Shown here: piece after piece, positions 23,994 through 33,255 of the stretch
Numbering within the stretch: position 1 is the stretch's first letter
Layout: every line of letters starts with the position of its first letter
Assembly: GCF_020283565.1 (NCBI RefSeq)
Contig: NC_060059.1
Span: forward strand, 17,478,933 to 17,542,932
Direction: 5' to 3'
Source: Trifolium pratense
Lineage: Eukaryota > Streptophyta > Magnoliopsida > Fabales > Fabaceae
Length of the DNA: 64,000 nucleotides
Program-made: the position numbers and the translations under genes
The notes under the pieces: generated by a model
What the model was told of the DNA's origin: nothing
The model's database searches: none
Seen by the model: the letters and a program-made list of their open reading frames with translations, nothing else

Positions 23994-26900
23994 TCAGTTT
24001 ACAATTACATCTTCAATCTTACACAAGCCTAGCATATCTCTGATCCTACAAAAGTTATCAAGACTCAAGGCCTTAGTCATAATATCAGCAACTTGCTCAA
24101 AGGATGAACAATGCAGCATTTGAATCTTTCCCTCTTTGGTTAGATCCCTAAGAAAATGAAATCTGACATCAATGTGCTTGCTTCTTCCATGCATCACTGG
24201 ATTTCTTGAAAGCTTAATTGAAGAGCTATTATCACAGTATATAGTAATGCATTCTTCCTTGCCTGCACAGATATGAGCTAGAACCCTAGACAACCAAATG
24301 GCTTGACAAGCACAATTGGCTGCTGCTATGAATTCTGCCTCAGTGGTGGATAGTGTTACAATAGGCTGTTTCTTAGAGGACCATGAAACTACTTTGGAGC
24401 CAATCATAAACACATAACCTGATGTGCTTTTCCTGTCATCTAAGTCACCTGCATAATCACTATCAGACCAGCCAGATAGTTCTTCACCATTTCTCTTTTC
24501 ATACCACAGACCATAGCTAATGGTGCCCTTCAAGTACCTGAGAATTCTCTTGACTGCAGCAACATGGATATCTGTAGGCCTCTCCATAAACCTTGCAACT
24601 AAGCAGACTGAAAAAGCTAAGTCTGGTCTAGTAGCAAGCATATACATTAGACATCCTACCATCTGTTTGTAATTAGTAGCATCACATGCTGTTCCATTCT
24701 CATCTTTCATCAATTTGTTGCCTGGCACTATTGGGTTGCACACACCATTACAGTTTTCCATATTGAACCTCTTGAGAATTTCAAAAGCATATTTCTGCTG
24801 GGACATGAATATACCTTCCTTGGTCTGCTTTACTTCAACTCCAAGGAAGCACCTCATTCTTCCTAGGTCAGTCATAGCAAAATTCTCTTCCATGGACTTT
24901 TTGAATTCATCAAACAATCTTTGATCATTACCAGTAAAAATCAGATCATCCACATACAAACTTACAATGATTACCTTGCTTTCTGCTTCTTTCTTTACAA
25001 AGAGAGTGTGTTCATGAGCACACTTCATGAAGCCTTCCTTGCAAAAATAGGCTTCTATTTTGCTATACCAAGCTCTAGGGGCTTGCTTCAATCCATAGAG
25101 GGACTTTTTCAACTTGTAAACCATATCTTTCCCTGCTTTCTGATAACCTAAAGGCTGTTCAACATACACTTCCTCATCCAGCTCACCATGTAAGAAAGCA
25201 CTTTTTACATCAAGTTGAAATACACACCAGTTTCTAGCTGCAGCTATAGCCAACAAGGTTCTAATGGTATCCCATCTAGCCACAGGAGCAAAAACTTCAT
25301 TGTAGTCAATGCCCTGCTGCTGAGTATATCCCTTTGCCACCAATCTTGCTTTGTATTTATCTATCTTTCCCTGTTCATTATACTTTGTTTTATAGATCCA
25401 TTTGACTCCAATTTTCTTAGCTCCAGAAGGAAGATGTGTTAATTCCCAAGTATCATTACTTTCAATAGTTGTAATTTCATTATCCATGGCTTGCCTCCAG
25501 ACATCATGCTTTGCAGCATCATTGTAAGATATAGGATCTTCACTTGGAATGAAAAAAGCTTGGCTGTTGCTGCTTTCTCCAATCTCAATGTCACCTGTTT
25601 CATAATCATTCAAGTAATCAGGCCTCTTTGAAACTCTTTTGCCCAATGGATTTTCATTATTTCCATCTTCCTCTTCTGAATCAGACACAACTAGATCCAT
25701 ATCTTCACTCTGAGAATTGCTGGCTTGTTCTTCAGCATCATTGTCTGTCTCATGTGCATAACCTGTGGAAGGGATTTCAACATCATCACAGTCAACTAAC
25801 TGTCTCATCTTGTTGGAATTTTCAGTATTCTTATCATCCCAATTCCACTGTTTGCTTTCATCAAACTTGACATCTTTGCTGACAACAATTCTCTTTTTAA
25901 CTGGATCATACAACTTGTAAGCCTTAGATTCTTCACTTAAGCCTAAATGAATGCAGACTGTACTTTTGTCATCTAGCTTCTTTCTCAAGTTATCTGGAAC
26001 ATGTACATAAGCAATACATCCAAACACTTTGAAATGGCTTACAGATGGTTTAATCCCACTCCAAGCTTCCTCAGGAGTCACATCTTTGACTGTAAAAGTG
26101 GGAGATCTGTTGAGTATGTGAGCAGCCCAATTCACAGCTTCAGGCCAAAAACTTTTGGGAACATTCTTTTCACTAATCATGCATCTAACCATATTCATAA
26201 TGGTTCTATTCTTTCTCTCAGAGACTCCATTCTGATGTGGAGTGTAGGCTGCTGTAAGCTGTCTTCTTATGCCATGAATGTCACAAAATTCATTAAAAGC
26301 AGATGAAGTATACTCACCTCCCCTATCTGTTCTGAAACATTGAATGGCTTGCTTACATTCATTCTCAACTAATGCTTTGAACTTAAACATGGTTAGGGCC
26401 TCAGATTTCTCATACATGAAGTAAATCCATGTCTTTCTGCTCATGTCATCTGTAAAGGTGATGAAATATCTTTTCTTTCCATTTGACTCAGGACTAATTG
26501 GCCCACATATATCAGAATGAACCAGTTCTAACTTTGTACTAGCTCTCCATGAACTTTTCTTAGGTGCAGACTGTTTTTGTTGTTTGCCTTTCATACAGTT
26601 TGTACATTTTTCATTTGATTCCTTCAACTTAGGCAAACCAATAACCATTTGCTTTTGAGTCAGTATATTCATACCTTTGAAGCTCAAGTGGCCATATCTC
26701 TGATGCCACAGGGTAGAGTCATCAACTCCTGAGATCTTCATGCATTGAGGGACTATGACAGGTGCTTTGATCACAAACATTCTATTGAAAGTCATTGCTG
26801 TGGCCATGATTAAACCTTTCTCATCATGAAACACTTTGCAGGTATCATCTTTGAATATAATTGTCAAATTCTTTTGCTGCAATTGGCCAATACTCAATAG

Positions 26901-27107
26901 ATTGTTCTTCAAGCCAGGCAAGTAATACACACTTGTGAGAGTTTGAACAAAACCTTTGATGTACAACTTCAGATTTCCTTTACCTTCAACAGCCATCTTT
27001 GAATCATCACCCAATTTCACTGAGTCTTTGAATGTGTCATCAAAATCAAATAACCAGTTCTTGTTTCCAACCATGTGATTGCTACAACCTGAATCCAAGA
27101 ACCACAA
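23994..27107 (-). CDS. Copia pol: protease, integrase, RT, RNase H
   Basis: An open frame of 1037 codons. In order: aspartic protease motif LDSGCSNHM at the very start; the integrase zinc region (HQRYGHLS, then CTNCMKG) near residues 135-175; integrase core with HSDICGPI, FRTDRGGEY and PHQNGVSERKNRTI; reverse transcriptase with YVDDLIFTGND; RNase H with SDSDYAGDLDDRKSTSGY and STTEAEFIAA. These act in particle maturation, cDNA synthesis and insertion. The first ATG is probably not a natural start: in copia elements this region is normally continuous with gag, and here the join is broken by a 25-bp duplication at 27101-27150. The rest of the frame has no stop. Confidence 0.95.
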   Translation of the reverse strand: MWFLDSGCSNHMVGNKNWLFDFDDTFKDSVKLGDDSKMAVEGKGNLKLYIKGFVQTLTSVYYLPGLKNNLLSIGQLQQKNLTIIFKDDTCKVFHDEKGLIMATAMTFNRMFVIKAPVIVPQCMKISGVDDSTLWHQRYGHLSFKGMNILTQKQMVIGLPKLKESNEKCTNCMKGKQQKQSAPKKSSWRASTKLELVHSDICGPISPESNGKKRYFITFTDDMSRKTWIYFMYEKSEALTMFKFKALVENECKQAIQCFRTDRGGEYTSSAFNEFCDIHGIRRQLTAAYTPHQNGVSERKNRTIMNMVRCMISEKNVPKSFWPEAVNWAAHILNRSPTFTVKDVTPEEAWSGIKPSVSHFKVFGCIAYVHVPDNLRKKLDDKSTVCIHLGLSEESKAYKLYDPVKKRIVVSKDVKFDESKQWNWDDKNTENSNKMRQLVDCDDVEIPSTGYAHETDNDAEEQASNSQSEDMDLVVSDSEEEDGNNENPLGKRVSKRPDYLNDYETGDIEIGESSNSQAFFIPSEDPISYNDAAKHDVWRQAMDNEITTIESNDTWELTHLPSGAKKIGVKWIYKTKYNEQGKIDKYKARLVAKGYTQQQGIDYNEVFAPVARWDTIRTLLAIAAARNWCVFQLDVKSAFLHGELDEEVYVEQPLGYQKAGKDMVYKLKKSLYGLKQAPRAWYSKIEAYFCKEGFMKCAHEHTLFVKKEAESKVIIVSLYVDDLIFTGNDQRLFDEFKKSMEENFAMTDLGRMRCFLGVEVKQTKEGIFMSQQKYAFEILKRFNMENCNGVCNPIVPGNKLMKDENGTACDATNYKQMVGCLMYMLATRPDLAFSVCLVARFMERPTDIHVAAVKRILRYLKGTISYGLWYEKRNGEELSGWSDSDYAGDLDDRKSTSGYVFMIGSKVVSWSSKKQPIVTLSTTEAEFIAAANCACQAIWLSRVLAHICAGKEECITIYCDNSSSIKLSRNPVMHGRSKHIDVRFHFLRDLTKEGKIQMLHCSSFEQVADIMTKALSLDNFCRIRDMLGLCKIEDVIVN

Positions 27108-27150
27108 TTCTAGCTTATCATCAGAACCACAATTCTAGCTTATCATCAGA
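27101..27150. repeat. 25-bp tandem duplication at the gag/pol junction
   Basis: Two perfect 25-bp copies, 27101-27125 and 27126-27150 (accacaattctagctt...). Because 25 is not a multiple of three, the duplication shifts the frame and gives gag a stop at 27121-27123, just before the protease motif. Confidence 0.9.
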
Positions 27151-28062
27151 TTCTATTGAATTATTGACTGCAGTCTCTTGAGCCATCAAAAGAATTTCTT
27201 TTATCTCATCAAATTGTGCATAGTTAGCATGATCTTCTTCCCAACTTGGGCAATCAGCTTGATAATGACCAAGTTTGTGACATTTGTAGCATTCCACTGA
27301 ATCTTTATTGATTGAAGCACCTCTTCCCCCTCTTCCTCTGGCCCTACCTCGACCTCTGCTGTAAGAACCTTCTCCTCTACCACCATTGTAGCCTCTTCCA
27401 CCATTAGAGACCTTGAGGATCTGTTCTTGCTCATCTTTCTGACTCTTCATTCTTTGTTCTTGAACAAGTAGGCTGCTCTGCAGCTCATCAACTGTCATGG
27501 TGGTTGTGTCATTAGATTCTTCTATTGAACAAGCAACATAGTTGAATCTAGATGTCAAAGATCTCAAGATCTTTTCAACAATCATAGACTGTGTCACAGT
27601 CTCACCATGACTACTCATCTTGTTGGCAATGCACAGAGTTCTTGAGAAATACTCCTCAATGGATTCACCAATCTTCATGTTAAGAATTTCAAATTCCTTC
27701 CTCAAAGCCTGAAGTTGTGCTCTCTTCACTTTGGTGGATCCTTGATACTTCTGTCGCATTGAGTCCCATATCTCTTTAGTTGTACCTCTTGCAAGAATGG
27801 TGTCAAGTATTGCTCTATCAATAGCTTGAAACAAGAAGTTCTTTGCCTTCAGATCATTCAATTTGCTCTCATGTGCACGTTGAATTTGTTCTTGCGATGC
27901 GTCAGCAGGAGCAACAAACACTCCATCTTCAATGAGATTCCAATACTCTTTGGATCTCAGCAGGTTTTCCATAAGCATTGACCAATGATCATAGTGTCCA
28001 TCAAATCTAGGGATTGATGGTTGCAGGTAAGTGCTTGATTCCGCCATGGAATCTTCAAGCAA
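27121..28062 (-). CDS. Copia gag (capsid, CCHC zinc knuckle)
   Basis: A frame of 313 codons. It begins with MLEDSMAESS; the second Met at 28047 (MAESSTYLQPSIPRFDGHYD) is the more typical start for this family. The middle is the UBN2/retrotransposon gag region (EIWDSMRQKYQGSTKVKRAQ, LQALRKEFEIL), followed by an RGRG-rich stretch and a CCHC knuckle, CYKCHKLGHYQADCP, for RNA packaging. It stops at 27121-27123, produced by the adjacent 25-bp duplication. Confidence 0.92.
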   Translation of the reverse strand: MLEDSMAESSTYLQPSIPRFDGHYDHWSMLMENLLRSKEYWNLIEDGVFVAPADASQEQIQRAHESKLNDLKAKNFLFQAIDRAILDTILARGTTKEIWDSMRQKYQGSTKVKRAQLQALRKEFEILNMKIGESIEEYFSRTLCIANKMSSHGETVTQSMIVEKILRSLTSRFNYVACSIEESNDTTTMTVDELQSSLLVQEQRMKSQKDEQEQILKVSNGGRGYNGGRGEGSYSRGRGRARGRGGRGASINKDSVECYKCHKLGHYQADCPSWEEDHANYAQFDEIKEILLMAQETAVNNSIESDDKLELWF

Positions 28063-28138
28063 GAAACGAAAGAAAACGATGAATCTTTGTAACTAACAAC
28101 GGTTAGGAATCAACGGATTGGATCGTTTTGGAGGTAAA

Positions 28139-28147
28139 CTGATACCA
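28139..28147 (-). other. Primer binding site for initiator tRNA-Met
   Basis: On the minus strand TGGTATCAG lies two bases inside the 5' LTR. It matches the start of the usual plant primer site complementary to initiator tRNA-Met. Confidence 0.8.
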
Positions 28148-28149
28148 AA

Positions 28150-28364
28150 TGTTAAGGTAAATGCAATCACTAAGTTCTCATTGACATAGGCAAGGCCTTA
28201 TATAGCACTTGCAAAACGGTTACAATCAATTAACAACAAACTAACTAACTAAGCCAACTAACTTGGGCCTTAAGTAACCACGCGCGCGCAGGCCTAGCAG
28301 CCGCAGTTGGCTCACACGCGGGCTTGGCTTGCCAATGAGCATGCCTGCAGCTCATACTCTAACA
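28150..28364 (-). repeat. 5' LTR of the copia element
   Basis: 215 bp, reading the same as the LTR at 23746-23960. It is the promoter-bearing end for the minus-strand element. The 5-bp target GTAGA follows at 28365. Confidence 0.95.
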
Positions 28365-28389
28365 GTAGATAATGAAATGTAGTAAAGTT

Positions 28390-28477
28390 TTTTTTGTTTA
28401 TAATAGAGCTGGGGATTGAATGTTGAACATCTAACATACTATCTAAACTCTTATCACTAAATCAAACATAGTGGCTT
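28390..28477 (-). mobile_element. Short SINE with 19-bp target duplication
   Basis: An 88-bp insertion flanked by a 19-bp direct repeat (aatgaaatgtagtaaagtt) at 28371-28389 and 28478-28496. On the plus strand it starts with a T-run, so it lies on the minus strand with a poly-A end. The minus strand contains a tRNA-like B-box region (attcaatcccc). It lies only seven bases beyond the end of the copia element. Confidence 0.7.
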
Positions 28478-28496
28478 AATGAAATGTAGTAAAGTT

Positions 28497-29977
28497 GATT
28501 AATGACACAACTTATTTTTTGTGTTACAAAAATAAATCTTTATAATTAAAAAAATGCAAAAAAAAAAGAAGGTTCTGTTGTATCAGGTGTACTATTGTTG
28601 TCAATATTTGATGTGTAGCATTGTTGATAAAAAATATTCCAACAAAAAGTAATAATAATTATAATTAAGTTTAACTTTAAATTTGAAGTATTAGTTGTGA
28701 TTGTTTTTTAATCAGGTTCTGGATTTGTTGCTGTTAAAAAATGCCACAGTTTCACACGATATAATTAATCATGACCGTTGATTTGATATTAGACGATTCA
28801 AATTTAAAATACAGTTTTATATAGTGAAATAATCCCAATCGACAATCGCTGATTAGAGATCGGACGGCCCATATCAGTTACATCAACCTGTTGTAACTAC
28901 AGGAAATTGAGAAACCTGTTTCCCACCAAATTGAGAAAAGCCATGCAATATGTAGTATACATTTGAGAGTTGAAACCGTTATTGTCGCATATTTGATGAC
29001 ATGACTAAAAATAGTAGATGAAAATTAGATTGCAACATCTATGACTATGGATGTCCATCAAAAAAACCTGTTTAGTAGTTACTGGTTTTGATTTGCTTGG
29101 CCACCGATTGGGGGCTGTAGATCAAAATCCAGTAAGCTTTCAATTTTGCTTTTTGAGATTTTCCTCAAACTCTCCCTCTTTTTGGTTGGTTTCTTTGGTT
29201 TGGTTAGATAATTATTCATTCTCTATCCAAACCTTCCCCAGCCAGCCAAGAACTGTGTGCTTAACCTTTTTTCCTCCCATGTTGTTGTTATCAACATTTT
29301 TTCTTAATTCATCATTTTTTTCTTGATGCTTAATTTCTCATTTTCAGCTCTTTGAAACAAGGACAACCAAAAAAATTAATTAGTATAGGGTTCATTCCAA
29401 CATTTCTTTTTGAGGTATAATACATATTTAGTCACGTTCGTTTTTTTTTTTTTTTTTTTTTTTGATCATTTGGTTTTCGGAAAAAGGTACTTTGATTTTA
29501 ACCATCTTGTATTAATATAATCGTTTTTGTTTTCAAATTGTGCATATTGAACATGATTAAGCATATATGTGAAAGTTTTTGTTGTGTTTCATTTGAATTT
29601 AGAAAAGATCTGTGTCAACTTAGTTGGTATGTCTAAATATCTTTTGATGTACGATATTCAATTAACTTATCTAAAAAAAATTAGAAAAGATCTCCCGCAA
29701 AATTGCACGAATGTGAAAATAACATATAGCATAATAGCAAAAGTAGATATGTAAAATTTTGTCATGTATACTTTTCTTAAAACTTTGGCTAAAAATATAT
29801 TTGATTAGGTGAATAGCAAGTAGTTCTTGTAATTATTTTGATGAATGACTTTATTATGAGATGAAATGATCAAATGAATAGATTTATTATATGATTTATT
29901 TTAATTTTAATTTTTTGATTCCATTGAAGATTGAAAGTGTCAACAACTTTAAGTGCAAGGTTTTATAGTACTTCAAA
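28497..29977. other. Intergenic, upstream of RIC gene
   Basis: No supported gene. It contains a 20+ base T-run (29440-29463) and should include the promoter of the CRIB-domain gene in its last few hundred bases. No diagnostic promoter motif is convincing. Confidence 0.4.
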
Positions 29978-31861
29978 ATGAATCAAGGAGGTGGAACCGT
30001 AAAAATGAACCCAACTGCTGTGAAAGGCCAGATGAAAGGCCTCCTTAAAGGACTAAGATACATATCCCAAATGTTTGGTAAGTCTAATCTTCTATTTTCA
30101 CAAAATTTTGCATATGACACTAGTTTTTTTAATTTTATTTTACGGCGAATAATACATATTTGGACGTGTAGTTTCGAAGTTATATATGTTGAGATCTATC
30201 AAGTGTGAATTAAGTTTCACATTGGTTGAAGAAGTTGAGATTGAACATTTTATATGTGAGAGAACATATAAACTCAATGCCTTAAAGTTTTGGGTGAAAG
30301 TGTGGTGTTAGGTCACTTGTAAAATTGCTCAATGCCCAAATACATCGATTCAACCCAGTGAAGCTTCCCACCCTGCCCAACAGTGAAATTAGAGCCCAAT
30401 TGAGGGAGCAATAAGTGAGCGGTCTCAATGTCCAATATATTGATCTAACCCAGTGACGCTCCCGCTCACGGCCCAACACTATCTTCTAGAGCGCGTGAAG
30501 CTTCCCACCGTATCAGAGCCCGGTTGGGGGAGTAATAAATGACCGGTCTCAATGCCTAATATATTGATCTAACCCAGTGAGGCTCACGACCCAACGTTAT
30601 TTCCTAGAGTTTCTATATGAATGCATGGTGGGAGTCATCTTTTAGTAAAACAAACATGCACTACATATTTCCAATTGATTAATTAAGAACAAGTTAGAGA
30701 GGGCAAGGTAGAAAATCTTAGTTTAGAATCTTTATTTACAAAATAAATAAAGGATAAGAATTTTGCAGATGAGGATGAAAAAGAAGAGATACAAATTGGG
30801 TTCCCAACAGATGTAAAGCATTTGGCACATATTGGATGTGAAGATGCAAAGGCAACTGCACCTAGCTGGGTACTTTTTTTTTTTTTTTTTTTTATTTTCT
30901 CTCCTTCAATATATTTATTATTCACACTACATGATTAATTATTTACTAATTAACTAGGTTTATCAAAAATGAATTATTTATTAAGTAACTCAATGTTAAA
31001 ATTTTGCAGATGACAGAGTTCAAAGAACCACAAGAACAGCCTGGTGCAAATGCAAGGACATCTGAAAGCCAAGGTTTGATTATTTCATTATTTTATAGTC
31101 AATTCAATTATATTTGCCTATTTAAATATAAAATGGAATTATACTTCACCATCTAAATGTTTATATGTGAAAAGTACAATTGAAATGCCATTGAAGCTTG
31201 AGGAAAAGCTTGATTAAAGAAGAAGATGAAAGTTTAGGCGCAAGTTGAGCCAAAAACCAGAGAAAATTATTATTACACACTTGGTTCTTACAATGTGAAT
31301 GAGTTAGCTATATATACACAAGATTAAACAACTAGCAACTAACTAACTAACATTCATTTATTCAACTAACCAACTACTAACTGTAAAAACTAACCAACTA
31401 AAACGGTTAGGCAGTTAACTTGTTGCACAAGTTATTGTGTAGTAGCTTGAATATGACTAGTGTCAACATTGTAATGAATATAAACTATGCATGCAGATAC
31501 TGGTAATAATAGTGACAACAACAGTACAAAAGGAGAAGGAAAGAAAAGCCACATTCGAAGGTCAAGACAACGTTCAACAGATAGCAATTCCGCACCAACC
31601 TCTCCACGAGAGGAAAAGCCATCTCGACGACACCATTCCACCGAAACTTCTAGAAAAAACAAATCAAATGAAGAAGAAGAAAACAACAAACCCCCCAAAC
31701 AATCACATCATCGCAGAAAGCCCAAAACAACCTCTGAGGAAAAAGATAAAGATTCTTCCAATAGAAGACGAACTCGAAGATCGTCTAAAGCTGATTCCTT
31801 AACTGATGCGTCTTTTACGGATCTTGGATCTGGGTCTGCATCTGGGCCTTCAGCCCAATAA
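29978..31861 (+). CDS. ROP-interactive CRIB motif protein (RIC family)
   Basis: Four coding exons: 29978-30077, 30769-30869, 31010-31073, 31497-31861; 209 residues. The CRIB motif IQIGFPTDVKHLAHIGCED follows an acidic patch (DEDEKEE) around residue 40 and binds active ROP/RAC GTPases. An N-terminal KMNPTAVKGQMKGLLKGLRY amphipathic segment precedes it. The C-terminal exon is highly basic and Ser-rich (RRSRQRSTDSN, RRRTRRSSKADS) and lacks known folds. RIC proteins are plant-specific effectors that link ROP GTPases to actin, microtubules and polar growth; which subgroup this belongs to I cannot tell. The start is the first ATG of the exon, with a short AT-rich leader. A Mutator-type MITE lies 24 bp after the stop. 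Confidence 0.92.
30180..30625 (+). repeat. Repeat copies in RIC intron 1
   Basis: A stretch with two or three diverged copies of a unit of about 110 bases (ggtctcaatg..caatatattgatctaaccc, agtgangctc..cacggcccaac). The first part (tgaattaagtttcacattgg) resembles the SINE body at 1080-1210 in reverse orientation. No boundaries can be set. Confidence 0.45.
31200..31440. mobile_element. Probable solo-LTR fragment in RIC intron 3
   Basis: The sequence has features of a copia-type LTR read in reverse: a TATA-like tatatataca tract and many short aactaactaacta runs. A sequence of similar style lies at 38760-38965. I could not define ends or a target duplication. Confidence 0.35.
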
Positions 31862-31885
31862 ACACCTCTTGGGTGGTTAATAGTG

Positions 31886-32028
31886 GAGATTTCCAGTTTC
31901 TCGCACGCCCTACGTTATATAAAAAACAGATATTGTAGAGTGTTCAACTACTTAAGTAGCGAACATGAGTATTTTTGTAATTTCGTAGGGCGCGCGAGAA
32001 AATGAGTAGGGTGGAAAAAGAAAATCCC
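31886..32028. mobile_element. Short Mutator-type MITE in the RIC 3' region
   Basis: A 143-bp element with inverted halves (tttctcgcacgccctacg, and gtagggcgcgcgagaaaa). A 9-bp duplication TTAATAGTG lies at 31877-31885 and 32029-32037. It includes a palindromic ctacttaagtag core. It lies 24 bp after the RIC stop codon, so it is probably transcribed in the 3' untranslated region. Confidence 0.75.
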
Positions 32029-32780
32029 TTAATAGTGCGGTGACATAAATAATAATTCAGTTTTAGAGAGAGATTTCAAGAGCAGGATATATTTTATTCT
32101 TCTCTTGTTAATATTATTATCATAGTATATCTTGTTTGGTGTTTTTGTTTTTGAGGCATTATCTTGTTTGAAGTTGTCACTTCAAAATACCACTTTTTTT
32201 CTATATATTTTTAAATTTTTGAAATGTTATTGTTGTTTATTTTGTATCCTTATGGATTTTAATTGTAAAAGAAATTAAATGGTTTAATTTTGGAAATAAT
32301 ATACTCAAAGAGTAAGTTTATTAGTAAAAATTGATCCAAAGTGAATTTTGGAGGAGGAAATTGTTCCCAAATGCATTTTTGGTAATTTTTTTACCTAGAA
32401 TCCAGAATCAGTATGTTTTTCATTAATAATTATATGATAATTATACATAAATGAAAGACAAACGGACAACAACTTATAATTTTGATAAGAATTAACTTTT
32501 CTGCAATTGTTTTTAACTTGAAGTTAGAATTTGAGCATATTGATCCTTGGTCACATCATATCTGAAAATTAATAAAAAGGATCCTACTTATAATGCAAGT
32601 GAACAACTGAACATTCATTACCTGTCAAACAATGAGAAGCTGGTGTCATACTCATGCACTGTTAAGAGAAGAGAACAATTGTAAATAGAGAGCATATGTC
32701 AAAATATGAGGTAAGGTTAGTTTGGTATATTTGCTAGTAATAATAATAAGAGTATTAATTTGTATTACTTGCTATATATT

Positions 32781-32865
<85 letters not shown>

Positions 32866-33255
32866 TGTACAAATCCTAGCTCAACTGACAAAAATGCTGA
32901 TATTATTAGTGTCGGATGCCCTGACCGGGGTTCAAACCCCGATCCATCCACTTTGTGTGTGTGAGTTTCATATGTGCACGAGTTCAAACTCCGATCCCTC
33001 CACTTTGTGTGCGTGAGTTTCATATGTGCATAAGCATACATTTATATAGATTTAGAACTATGGAATGGAAACAAATGGCAGACAGAGATACATTAATAGG
33101 TAAATCAAACCACATTACTAATATATAGAACAAACTCAACACAAAATGAAATAGTAGTATTAATAGGTAAATCAAATCACATTACCAAGAAGAAACAAAT
33201 CCAATCACATATTGTACAGCTTTTTTTTTCATGTTTCAGTACATGTAAACTGAAG
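32029..33255. other. Convergent RIC/kinesin intergenic region
   Basis: 3' ends of two convergent genes, without coding sequence. It contains a long AAT repeat and, at 32868-33040, a tRNA-like sequence. That sequence has an A box (tagctcaactgacaaaaatg) and a B box (ggttcaaaccc), and its tail is a 52-bp tandem duplication carrying a second gttcaaactcc. It looks like a SINE remnant. Confidence 0.5.
32780..32863. repeat. (AAT)n microsatellite
   Basis: About 28 nearly perfect AAT units. It translates into a long poly-Ile run in some frames; that is an artefact of the repeat. Confidence 0.95.

Larger units (their letters stand above)
23746..28364 (-). mobile_element. Complete Ty1/copia LTR retrotransposon
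   Basis: A 4619-bp element on the minus strand, bounded by two 215-bp LTRs (TG...CA, in minus orientation TGTTAGAGT...TTAACA). A 5-bp duplication GTAGA lies at 23741-23745 and 28365-28369. A primer site complementary to initiator tRNA-Met, a polypurine tract, gag, and protease-integrase-RT-RNase H in copia order are all present. The LTRs are identical by eye, pointing to very recent insertion. A 25-bp tandem duplication between gag and pol interrupts the reading frame. Confidence 0.97.

Noticed and set aside
24715..26306. Plus-strand open frames across the copia element
   Set aside because: They are antisense shadows of the pol frame on the minus strand.
32722..33041. Poly-isoleucine open frames
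   Set aside because: They are translations of the AAT microsatellite and a SINE remnant; no homologue-like features.
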